37,323 nucleotides of DNA from 66-474 sp035717365 (GTDB taxonomy: Bacteria; Pseudomonadota; Gammaproteobacteria; Xanthomonadales; Rhodanobacteraceae). The notes under the pieces are model-generated. The model did no database searches and was not told the origin of the DNA. It worked only from the letters and a program-made list of their open reading frames with translations. Numbering within the stretch: position 1 is the first letter of the stretch; every line of letters begins with the position of its first letter. Of this stretch, positions 24,566-32,449 are shown piece by piece. Where the stretch lies: positions 1 to 37,323 of the forward strand of contig DASTIS010000278.1 in assembly GCA_035717365.1 (NCBI GenBank), given 5' to 3'. The position numbers were made by a program, and so were the translations under genes.

Positions 24566-25875
24566 AAGCCGGCGCGCTCCTGATCGCCGCCGCGACCATG
24601 GCTTGGTGCGTATCCGCGAACGCACAGTCCGCGGCGCCCCTTGGCGGAAGCACCGCTGCTCGATCCACGCCAACCGTCGGCGCGGCATCGCTTGATGCCC
24701 GGCGCGACATCGTGCTGGCAGTCGCCGATCCGCTGGCGCCTCCCGCGATGCACGCGGGCTCCAGTTTGCTGGGCTACATCCCGGCAAGCCATTACGGCGG
24801 CGCCGGCATGCGCGCGGCGCGCACACTCACGGCCTTGCAGCGGCGCTACGGCTGGCGCGAGCTCGAGAGCTGGCCCATCAAGTCCCTCAATCTCTATTGC
24901 ATTGTGCTGGAACCGGCGCAAGGAACCGACCGCGATGCGTTGCTCGAGCAGCTTGCCGCAGACGATCGTGTGCAGCTCGCCGAACCGTTGCGCAATTTTT
25001 CGGTTTATTCCGGGCCTGCGTCGGCACCGCACCGGTACAACGATCCCTATGTCAGTCTCGAACGCGGGTTCAACAGTACCGATGCCGCCCGCGCGCATGC
25101 CTACAGCCGGGGCAAGGGCGTCGACATCGCGGTGGTGGACACCGGCGTCGATACCAGGCACCCCGATCTGCGAGGTCAGCTCCGCGGCGTGTACAACGAG
25201 GTTGATCAGAATGCAGAGACGTTCGACGGCGACCACCACGGCACCGAAGTCGCCGGCATCATCGCCGCGATTGGCAACAACCACATCGGCATCGTGGGCA
25301 TGGCGCCCGAGGCCACGCTCAGCATCTACAAGGCGTGCTGGTATCCGCCCGAATCCGGTGCGGATGCGCGCTGCAATTCCTTCACGCTCGCCAAGGCGCT
25401 GGCGGCGGTGCTGGACAATTCCGATGCCCGCATCGTCAACCTGAGTCTGGGCGGTCCCGCCGATCCGCTGCTTGCGATGCTGCTCGAGAAGCTCCTGAAA
25501 CAGAATCGCGTCGTTGTCGCAGCGATGCCGCCGGACGGCGACCTCGACGGATTTCCGGTCGAGGCATCGGGCGTCATCGTCGTGCGCACGAGTGGAGCGT
25601 CGAGGGCGCCCCTCGGCGTCTTGAGCGCCCCCGGCCTCGACATCCTCACAACCCAACCCGATGGTGGCTACGACTTCAGTTCCGGATCGTCCATGGCAGC
25701 CGCGCACGTCAGCGGCATTGCCGCATTGCTGGTGTCGCTGGCGCCGGATCTGGGCGGACGCGCGATCCACGATCTCCTGATGCACAGCAGCAGGGTCGTC
25801 GATGGGAGCCTCGAGGTGAACGCCGCGGCAGCGGTGGCGGCATTGCGCAATCCGGCGTTGGCCCTGCATGACTAG
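24562..25875 (+). CDS. Exported S8 (subtilisin-like) serine protease
   Basis: A 437-aa protein. A signal peptide (MKAGALLIAAATMAWCVSAN, cleavage near AQ) is followed by an N-terminal pro-region (about 85-145, ending LAEPLRNF) and the catalytic domain from about 160. Triad residues are D193 in VVDTG, H226 in HHGTEVAG and S377 in GSSMAAAHVSG. At the place of the usual AAAGN oxyanion-hole motif the protein reads AAMPPDG (about 320-326), so the conserved Asn seems to be replaced by Pro324. Activity may be low or altered. The start ATG overlaps the anti-sigma stop. It could process the anti-sigma factor or be inhibited by it, which is inference. The mature enzyme is probably periplasmic or secreted. 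Confidence 0.9.
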   Translation: MKAGALLIAAATMAWCVSANAQSAAPLGGSTAARSTPTVGAASLDARRDIVLAVADPLAPPAMHAGSSLLGYIPASHYGGAGMRAARTLTALQRRYGWRELESWPIKSLNLYCIVLEPAQGTDRDALLEQLAADDRVQLAEPLRNFSVYSGPASAPHRYNDPYVSLERGFNSTDAARAHAYSRGKGVDIAVVDTGVDTRHPDLRGQLRGVYNEVDQNAETFDGDHHGTEVAGIIAAIGNNHIGIVGMAPEATLSIYKACWYPPESGADARCNSFTLAKALAAVLDNSDARIVNLSLGGPADPLLAMLLEKLLKQNRVVVAAMPPDGDLDGFPVEASGVIVVRTSGASRAPLGVLSAPGLDILTTQPDGGYDFSSGSSMAAAHVSGIAALLVSLAPDLGGRAIHDLLMHSSRVVDGSLEVNAAAAVAALRNPALALHD

Positions 25876-26923
25876 CGCGAATGCTCCATCGACGCTGCCT
25901 CATCCCGGACCGAGCCGGCGGGAGACCGACGTCCATCCGGCAACGACCGCGTCACGGCCCTTGAGGAATCACGATTCGGCCTTCGCCGCGCCCGATGTCG
26001 CCGCCGAGACGCTGCCGTTTGGCGACGGCGCAATCGACTGGGTGGGCATGCAAGGGATCGAGATGCCGATTCAGTTCGATGCCGGTGACGGCAATCTGCA
26101 GCGCTGCAACGCCAGGGTGGACGCCTTCGTGAACCTGGTGCGTCGGAATCGACGCGGCATCCACATGTCGCGTCTGTACGTGCTGGCGAATCGGCACCTC
26201 GGTACGAAGGCCGTCGACGCGGGAGCGCTGGAATCGCTGCTGCGCGCCTTTCTGCGATCACACCACGATCTGGCCGACCGCGCGCGCATCGACATCCACT
26301 TCGAATACCTGGTGCGCAGGAAGGCGTTGCGCAGCAACCACCTGGGCTGGCGGGCCTATCCGGTTTCCATCGAAGCTGCCCTGGTCGGCGACGCCTTCCA
26401 CCTGGATCTCGGCACACAGGTCGTGTATTCCTCGACGTGTCCCGCTTCCGCCGCGCTCTCGCGCCAACTGGTCCAGCAGCAGTTCGCGGCGGATTTCGGC
26501 ACGGGGGAACCACTGGACCATGCCGCCGTGGTTGCATGGCTGGGCAGCGAACGCGGCATGATTGCGACGCCGCATGCCCAGCGCAGCGTCGCGCGCATAA
26601 GTGTGCGTTTCGTCCACGGCGCGCCTCTGAACCTGATTGCCCTGCTCGATCGGATCGAGCGGTCGCTCCGGACTGCGGTACAGACGGTCGTGAAGCGCGA
26701 GGACGAGCAGGCCTTCGCGCTGATCAACGGCGAAAACCCCATGTTCTGCGAAGACTCGGCACGCCGCATCCGGCGTGCGCTCGATGCCGACGATGGCATC
26801 GAAGCATTCCACATCCGCGTCGAACACCAGGAAAGCCTGCACCCGCACGACGCCGTGGCGCAGGTGGGCCGGAATTTCCCGGGATCCGGACGCGTCTCCG
26901 GTATTGACCATGGCTTCGTCTGA
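25868..26923 (+). CDS. folE2: GTP cyclohydrolase FolE2
   Basis: A 351-aa protein of the type IB (FolE2) family, which makes dihydroneopterin triphosphate from GTP for folate and other pterins and can work without zinc. Diagnostic stretches are DWVGMQGIEMPIQF (57-70), GIHMSRLYVLA (97-107), the metal or catalytic Cys in SSTCPASAALS (C191), the His in PHAQRS (H236) and REDEQAFALINGENPMF with E278 or E280. Family members usually read CPCS, so the second Cys is Ala here. The first 40 residues are a nonconserved extension. The ATG overlaps the protease stop by 8 nt, and the stop lies 14 nt inside the cytochrome gene. Its place in an electron-transfer operon is odd; no Zur-like site is visible. Confidence 0.9.
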   Translation: MTSANAPSTLPHPGPSRRETDVHPATTASRPLRNHDSAFAAPDVAAETLPFGDGAIDWVGMQGIEMPIQFDAGDGNLQRCNARVDAFVNLVRRNRRGIHMSRLYVLANRHLGTKAVDAGALESLLRAFLRSHHDLADRARIDIHFEYLVRRKALRSNHLGWRAYPVSIEAALVGDAFHLDLGTQVVYSSTCPASAALSRQLVQQQFAADFGTGEPLDHAAVVAWLGSERGMIATPHAQRSVARISVRFVHGAPLNLIALLDRIERSLRTAVQTVVKREDEQAFALINGENPMFCEDSARRIRRALDADDGIEAFHIRVEHQESLHPHDAVAQVGRNFPGSGRVSGIDHGFV

Positions 26924-28151
26924 GCGAACAACGCGCAAAGTGGGCCCGCGATCGGCCATCGCGCTGGTCATCCTGTTCGCCGTTGCAGGCGTACTGCTGG
27001 TCGCCAGGCATGTCGCCGCGCAGGTCGTCGACCCCGCCGTGCTCTCAAGCGCGCTGACCGAACAGGATTTCAACCGCCTCCTGCCGACAACCGTTGCGCA
27101 AGCCACCACCACTGCGAACGGTGGCAATCCGCATGCCGACCCGTTGCGGGCGAGTGCATTGACCACCGAAGACTTCAAGCGGATGTTGCCGCGCACCGAC
27201 ATGCGCAGCGACGCGGATGCGATTGCGCATCCGCATGGACACGCCTTCCTCGGCAACGGTTTGGCCACGTCGTTCGATGGCGCGCCGATCGCGAAGAATC
27301 CGCTGGCGTCCGATTCGATTGCGATCGGCGCCAAGAGCTGCGTCGCCTGTCACGCGCTGGAAAACGTGCAGGCCTCGCACTCGCTGCATGTACAGGCATT
27401 CCGCGCCGGCGCTGCGGGGACGGGCGCCGCGGCGGCGTGTGAATCCTGCCACGGTCCCGGCTCTGCGCACGCCAGGGATCCGACCAGACCTGGTTTGATC
27501 ATCGCCTTCACCCGTGATGCCAAAACGCCGATCGACACCCAGGTCGGCGTGTGCCTCGCCTGCCACAAGGGCGGCGCACGCCAGGACTGGGTCGGGTCGG
27601 TGCACCAGCAAAGCGGGCTGGGATGTACCGATTGCCACAATCCGATGGCGCGGCTGTCGCCCGAGGGCGTGCTGGCCAACAGCTCGGTGAACCAGGTTTG
27701 CGCGAGTTGCCACCAGGACGTCCGCAACAAGTTCAACCGCCGTTCGCACATGCCGCTGCCGGAAGGGCAAATGTCCTGCGTCGATTGCCACAACCCGCAC
27801 GGCACATTGACCGCGAACCTGATCAAGACCGACACGGTCAACCAGACCTGTTATGCCTGCCATGCCGAGAAACGCGGGCCGTTCCTGTTCGAGCACGCGC
27901 CGGTGCGCAAAGATTGCCTGACATGCCATGACCCGCACGGCTCCAACCAGCAGGCGCTGCTGGTGCTGCCCGTGCCGATGCTGTGCCAGCAGTGCCACAC
28001 CATGACCGGGCACCCCAACGATCTGCTGACGAGGGCAGGTTTGGCGACCGGACCTGCCCCGGACGAGCGACTGATGGGCCGTGCCTGCCTGACTTGCCAC
28101 GCCAACATCCACGGCTCCAACAATCCATCCGGCTCGCGGTTCCACAAGTAG
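26910..28151 (+). CDS. Decaheme c-type cytochrome, DmsE/MtrA family
   Basis: A 413-aa protein with exactly ten CXXCH heme sites, at C144, C177, C215, C239, C264, C290, C314, C336, C359 and C393. An N-terminal membrane segment (IALVILFAVAGVLLVARHVA) precedes a likely signal cleavage near VAAQ. Residues 46-61 (SSALTEQDFNRLLPTT) and 81-96 (ASALTTEDFKRMLPRT) form an internal repeat with a 35-residue period. In the MtrAB or PioAB conduit this protein sits within the outer-membrane barrel and passes electrons from the periplasm to the cell surface. The ATG at 26910 lies 14 nt inside folE2. The barrel gene follows after 33 nt, which supports the assignment. Confidence 0.95.
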   Translation: MASSERTTRKVGPRSAIALVILFAVAGVLLVARHVAAQVVDPAVLSSALTEQDFNRLLPTTVAQATTTANGGNPHADPLRASALTTEDFKRMLPRTDMRSDADAIAHPHGHAFLGNGLATSFDGAPIAKNPLASDSIAIGAKSCVACHALENVQASHSLHVQAFRAGAAGTGAAAACESCHGPGSAHARDPTRPGLIIAFTRDAKTPIDTQVGVCLACHKGGARQDWVGSVHQQSGLGCTDCHNPMARLSPEGVLANSSVNQVCASCHQDVRNKFNRRSHMPLPEGQMSCVDCHNPHGTLTANLIKTDTVNQTCYACHAEKRGPFLFEHAPVRKDCLTCHDPHGSNQQALLVLPVPMLCQQCHTMTGHPNDLLTRAGLATGPAPDERLMGRACLTCHANIHGSNNPSGSRFHK

Positions 28152-28184
28152 CACCGCCACGGCGCGAGGGAGCGACAAAAGTCC

Positions 28185-30767
28185 ATGCGCAAGACATTCG
28201 TTGCATCGCTGGCCATCGCCATCTTCGCATCCCTCGTGGGTTCGCGGGCGTTGGCCGATTCCAGCGACAGCGCGCGCGTGGGTGATATCCAGTACGGCAA
28301 CGCCCTCGATCCCACCGGCTGGGCGCCGCTTTCGTGGCCCGATCCAAGAGGGTTTTCGTGGCTGCATGCCGGCATGATGCGCACGCCCAGCGGCGTGCTT
28401 TATCCCTATCCGCCGCAACGCGATGAACAAGGCTCGCCGTTGTACGAGAACAGCGACTGGGTCTATTGGGGCTTCCTGCAATTGGGCTACCTGCATCCGG
28501 GCGGCGACACCCAGGCCGAATTCTTCCGCCAATACGCCGGCTGGAAGAATGGTGTGGCGCTCGGCTTGTTCGCGCTGTACGCGGACAACCCGAAAACCGG
28601 CCAGTACGTGGAACTCCGCGGCAGCAGGTTGAGCGGCGCCGACCAGTACTACCGTTTGCGGGCAGGGCAATACGGCGCCTACAAGATCGAGGCGTTCTAT
28701 CGCGACATTCCGCACGACGTCACCACCAACGCCTACCCGTTGTGGAACGGCGTCGGCAGTACCAACCTGATCTTGCCCGCGCCGCTGGTGCCCGGCGGCA
28801 GCACGCCCGCCGAAGTGGCGGCCGTCGACAAGACGCGCCCGCGGCGGACGATCGGACTCGAGCGCAGACGCGAAGGTGTCAGCTTCGAGACCAGGTTCTA
28901 CCGCGACTGGACCGCCTACGTGTCGGTCGTCAATGAAAAGCGCACCGGTGATCGGCCGTGGGGCGGCCCGATGTATCTGAACTACATCCTTCGCGACAAC
29001 GGCGGCGCGCTGGAAACGGTGCGCCCAATCGACTTCACCACCACCGACGTCAGCATGGGACTGCGCGACGTCGGCACGGTCTGGCAATTCCAGTTGGACT
29101 ACTCGGGATCGTTCTTCCGCAATCACAAGGACCAATTGAATTACCAGAGCCCCTTTGCCCTGCATAACGTCGTCGGCGTGCCGCAGGTCGCCAACATCTA
29201 CCAGGGCCAGTTTTCGCTGGAGCCCGACAACGACTACCACAGCCTGCGCGCGGAGGTTTCGCGTCGCCTGAAGTGGAACGGTCGATTCTCCATGGCCGCA
29301 GCCTGGGGCACCATGCGCCAGAACGATTCGCTGCTGCCGCCGGTCGCCTGCACCGGCACCGGCGGCATTTTCATTTCGCCATCGGCCGACTACACCTTCA
29401 ACTGCGCCAACTGGAACACCCCCGCGGCGCTGTCGCAGCAGACCGCGAACGCACGCATCGACACCGGCCTGCTCGATGCCAGGATCACGCTGCATCCGTC
29501 CCCGGGATTCGGCTGGCACGCGGGCCTGCGCTGGTACCGCGAAGACAACAAGACCAACTACCTCGCCTTCAATCCGCTGACTGGACAGTACGGCTACATC
29601 GTCGAGAACGGTTCGCAGGGCAGCATCATTCCGCGCCAGATCGGCATCTTCGATCCGCGCAATCCGCTGTTCTCGTCCTACGTGACCCAAGTACGGGCGA
29701 TCCCGTTCGGCTACACCAACACCGTGTTCGATACCGGCATCGACTTGCGCCTCGGCGAGGACAACACGCTGAATCTGACCTACAGCTTCGACCGCGACCA
29801 GCCGAAATACCGCGAACGCAAACTGGTGAACGAGCAACGCATCAAGCTGGCGTGGGTCGATCGTGCGCTTGGCAAGGGCACGCTGCGTGTCAGTTACGAA
29901 TTCGCGTATCGCAACGGCGGACCCTACAACCACGACCCGTACAGGCCGTTCTATTCTACGGCGCTTCCCGGCTTCGTGACGCCGCCGCTCGGCAACGTCG
30001 CGTTTACCACCGATGCGATGCGCAAGTACGACCTGAGCAACCGCATCGAACACAAGTTGCACGCGACGCTGATCTACCCGATCGGCGACACCGCCACGAT
30101 TTCGGCCATTGCATACGCGACGCGCGACGACTACGGTGCCGCGATCGGCCGGCAGGCTACGCGCAACCGTGGCTTCTCGCTGTCGTGGGACTGGCAACCT
30201 TCGCCCATGACCAGCATGAGTGCCAACCTCGGACGCGACGATTCGCATCTGAACTTCTCCAACGTCGGCGACAACGAAGATGTCACGGGCGCACCGGGCC
30301 GCGACGATCCGTCGCTGGGCGGCCCGCTGTTCCCGCTCGCCAACCAGTGGCAGAGCATCGATCACGAGCGCGATTACAACGCCGGGCTCACGCTGCGCCA
30401 CGATTTCGGACGCGTGCGTGTCGACTTGGGCTACACCTACACCTATGCACTCGGCAGGGTCGGCTACGTATTTGCTTCGCCCGGCGCACTGCCCGTCACC
30501 CAGAAGCCGTTCGTCGACGCCGCGGGCAATGCCTTTCCGGACAACCACTATCACATCAACACCGTGCAACTTGGTCTCGACGTTGCCCTCTCGCGCACGT
30601 TCGGGATACGGGTGTTCGACATTTTCACGACCGGGAGTTTCGCCGACTGGCACTACGCCGGGCTGCAGGACAACCGGGTGATCGACCACAGGATCTATAC
30701 CGATCTCGGCCCGCAGCGGCATTACAGGGCCAACCTGGTTGGCCTGATGCTCAACGTGAAACTGTGA
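28185..30767 (+). CDS. MtrB/PioB-family outer-membrane beta barrel
   Basis: An 860-aa protein with signal peptide MRKTFVASLAIAIFASLVGS (cleavage near ALA) and a mature region dominated by alternating beta strands, as in the MtrB/PioB sheath that holds the decaheme cytochrome in the outer membrane. Characteristic parts include RLSGADQYYRLRAGQYGAYK in the first third and the final strand RANLVGLMLNVKL. The N-terminal CXXC known from Shewanella MtrB is absent; the only obvious cysteine pair is near residues 389 and 406. A GAGGGAG-type ribosome site precedes ATG 28185. The preceding gene encodes the cytochrome partner. No extracellular MtrC-like cytochrome is seen in the window, so the conduit may resemble PioAB or MtoAB rather than MtrCAB. 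Confidence 0.93.
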   Translation: MRKTFVASLAIAIFASLVGSRALADSSDSARVGDIQYGNALDPTGWAPLSWPDPRGFSWLHAGMMRTPSGVLYPYPPQRDEQGSPLYENSDWVYWGFLQLGYLHPGGDTQAEFFRQYAGWKNGVALGLFALYADNPKTGQYVELRGSRLSGADQYYRLRAGQYGAYKIEAFYRDIPHDVTTNAYPLWNGVGSTNLILPAPLVPGGSTPAEVAAVDKTRPRRTIGLERRREGVSFETRFYRDWTAYVSVVNEKRTGDRPWGGPMYLNYILRDNGGALETVRPIDFTTTDVSMGLRDVGTVWQFQLDYSGSFFRNHKDQLNYQSPFALHNVVGVPQVANIYQGQFSLEPDNDYHSLRAEVSRRLKWNGRFSMAAAWGTMRQNDSLLPPVACTGTGGIFISPSADYTFNCANWNTPAALSQQTANARIDTGLLDARITLHPSPGFGWHAGLRWYREDNKTNYLAFNPLTGQYGYIVENGSQGSIIPRQIGIFDPRNPLFSSYVTQVRAIPFGYTNTVFDTGIDLRLGEDNTLNLTYSFDRDQPKYRERKLVNEQRIKLAWVDRALGKGTLRVSYEFAYRNGGPYNHDPYRPFYSTALPGFVTPPLGNVAFTTDAMRKYDLSNRIEHKLHATLIYPIGDTATISAIAYATRDDYGAAIGRQATRNRGFSLSWDWQPSPMTSMSANLGRDDSHLNFSNVGDNEDVTGAPGRDDPSLGGPLFPLANQWQSIDHERDYNAGLTLRHDFGRVRVDLGYTYTYALGRVGYVFASPGALPVTQKPFVDAAGNAFPDNHYHINTVQLGLDVALSRTFGIRVFDIFTTGSFADWHYAGLQDNRVIDHRIYTDLGPQRHYRANLVGLMLNVKL

Positions 30768-30777
30768 GGACAGCGCC

Positions 30778-31470
30778 GTGATCTTCGCAACACGCACCGC
30801 AATCGTGTTCTCGGTCGTATCGGCGGCGATGGCCGCGGGCATGGCGCTGGCCGCGACGGCATCCTTCGACGATTTGCGCAAGCAGGAACCGGTGCACGGC
30901 GACGCGGCGGCCGGCGCGGCCAAGGCTGGCGTCTGTGCAGCCTGTCACGGCGCCAGGGGCATTGCGGTCGCGCCGACGTTTCCGAACCTCGCCGGGCAGT
31001 CGGAAACCTATCTGTACGTGCAGTTGCGTTCGTTCAAGAACGGCGCTCGCGAGAACGCGGTGATGCAACCTCTTGTGAAGGCGTTGACCGATCAGGACAT
31101 GCGCAATCTGGCCGCGCACTTCGCTTCACTGCCGGGCAAGTCCACGCCCCGGACGGCACGGAAGTTTTCGCGTGGCTACACACTGTTCCACGATGGTGAC
31201 GCGGTGCAAGGCGTGCCACCCTGCCAGGGTTGCCACGGCGTCGACGGCAGGGGCCCACGTCCCGACCCCACCAGCACCGCGCCGCAACCGGCGTGGTCAA
31301 CTTTCCCGGCGCTCGCCGGCCAGAACGCTCCGTATGTCCTCGAACAATTGAAAGCGTACAACGACGGTACCCGCACCGGCACCAGCAACGCCAAGGTCAT
31401 GCAGGGCGTTGCGCACAACCTCGACACGGCGGACATGCAAGCACTCGCCGATTACGTGTCAACCTTGTAG
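30778..31470 (+). CDS. Diheme cytochrome c, c4 family
   Basis: A 230-aa exported protein with two cytochrome c domains. Heme sites are CAACH at 53-57 and CQGCH at 149-153. Candidate axial Met residues are M96 in NAVMQPL and M208 in AKVMQG. The first 26 residues (IVFSVVSAAMAAGMALAA) form a signal peptide. The start is GTG 30778, preceded by GAGGA at 30766-30770, which overlaps the barrel stop region, so it is the last gene of the conduit operon. Cytochromes c4 are periplasmic one-electron carriers. Here it would link the inner-membrane quinol or oxidase side to the decaheme protein, which is inference. It converges with the GDPD gene, leaving only 3 nt between the stops. Confidence 0.93.
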   Translation: MIFATRTAIVFSVVSAAMAAGMALAATASFDDLRKQEPVHGDAAAGAAKAGVCAACHGARGIAVAPTFPNLAGQSETYLYVQLRSFKNGARENAVMQPLVKALTDQDMRNLAAHFASLPGKSTPRTARKFSRGYTLFHDGDAVQGVPPCQGCHGVDGRGPRPDPTSTAPQPAWSTFPALAGQNAPYVLEQLKAYNDGTRTGTSNAKVMQGVAHNLDTADMQALADYVSTL

Positions 31471-31473
31471 GCG

Positions 31474-32418
31474 TCAAGACAAGGCCGCGGCTCCCGGCGC
31501 AAGGTCGGGTTCGTCGAGGCACACTGCGTCCACGCCCATGTGCGCCAAGCTGTCGAGGCCATCGCGGTCGGGTCCGCTGAGCGACCAGGTTGCAACCAGT
31601 AGCCCCCGCCCGTGCAACGCGCGGACACGTTCGGCGCTGCAGTCGCGGTCGTAGAGGAACCAGGCATCGCCGCCTGCGGATGCAATCGCTTCCGGATGGC
31701 CTCCGGGAAGCGCGTTCGGGTCGAGGTCCGCGTACCACGGCGCATCACCCGATCCGTACAGCTTGAGCAGCGCCTGCAGATAATCGAGCCCAGGCGGGTC
31801 GTCTTCGCGCGGCGGCTGGCCGGGCTCGAACCAGCTCGAGGGCGCGGTCGTGAACCACGTCGACAGCTTCGGGCGCGCCTGCTTCGCGGCCATCAGCACG
31901 CCCCAGTCGAATGAGCACAGGCTGGCGCGTGCGAAGAAATCTTCCTCGCGCAGGATGCCCAACGTGGCATCGAGCAGGCGCCGCCATGGTTGCCGCGCCG
32001 CGTCCTCCATCGGCGTCTTGATTTCGACGACCAGACGGAAGTGCGGCGAGCGCGTCTTCGCAAGTTGTATCACCTGGCGGAGCAGGGGGATGCGCTGGCC
32101 GGGCACCGGCACGATCCGCGGATGGCGCCGCGCGTAGTCGCTGCCGGACCGGGGGACACCGATGTCATAACGTTGCAGATCCGCAAAAGTGACGTCGGCG
32201 ATGCACGGTGGCCGCTTGTCATCGAGCCAGGCGCCGTCCTCGCGACGGCAATAGTCGGCGTTCAGCGTATCGTCGTGGTGCACGACGACCTGTCCATCGC
32301 GGCTCAGGTGCACGTCGAGTTCGGCGCCGTCGGCGCCGAGGTCGATGGCATTGGCGAAGGCCGCAAGCGTGTTCTCGACCCGCAATCCGGCGCCGCCGCG
32401 GTGGGCGATCACTTGCAT
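31474..32418 (-). CDS. Glycerophosphodiester phosphodiesterase family protein
   Basis: A 314-aa GDPD TIM-barrel protein. The start reads QVIAHRGGAGLRVENTLAAF, with the catalytic H-R and E-N pair. ELDVHLSRDGQVVVHHDDTL contains the metal-binding E-x-D and the second catalytic His. The C-terminal VRALHGRGLLVATWSLSG and MGVDAVCLDEPD complete the family pattern. These enzymes hydrolyse glycerophosphodiesters to glycerol-3-phosphate and an alcohol. No signal peptide is visible, so it is probably cytosolic (UgpQ-like). It lies 31 nt downstream of the esterase gene on the same strand and is likely co-transcribed with it. Confidence 0.9.
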   Translation of the reverse strand: MQVIAHRGGAGLRVENTLAAFANAIDLGADGAELDVHLSRDGQVVVHHDDTLNADYCRREDGAWLDDKRPPCIADVTFADLQRYDIGVPRSGSDYARRHPRIVPVPGQRIPLLRQVIQLAKTRSPHFRLVVEIKTPMEDAARQPWRRLLDATLGILREEDFFARASLCSFDWGVLMAAKQARPKLSTWFTTAPSSWFEPGQPPREDDPPGLDYLQALLKLYGSGDAPWYADLDPNALPGGHPEAIASAGGDAWFLYDRDCSAERVRALHGRGLLVATWSLSGPDRDGLDSLAHMGVDAVCLDEPDLAPGAAALS

Positions 32419-32449
32419 GGGGCGGTCATCGGCTTGCGGCCGGCCGGTT

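Noticed and set aside
25800..25867. Zur-type operator upstream of folE2
   Set aside because: The start lies inside the protease gene and no AT-rich palindrome of the Zur type is visible.
27045..30923. Very long minus-strand open frame opposite the cytochrome and barrel genes
   Set aside because: It is a GC-rich antisense shadow. Its translation has no domain, while the plus strand encodes ten CXXCH motifs and a clear barrel.
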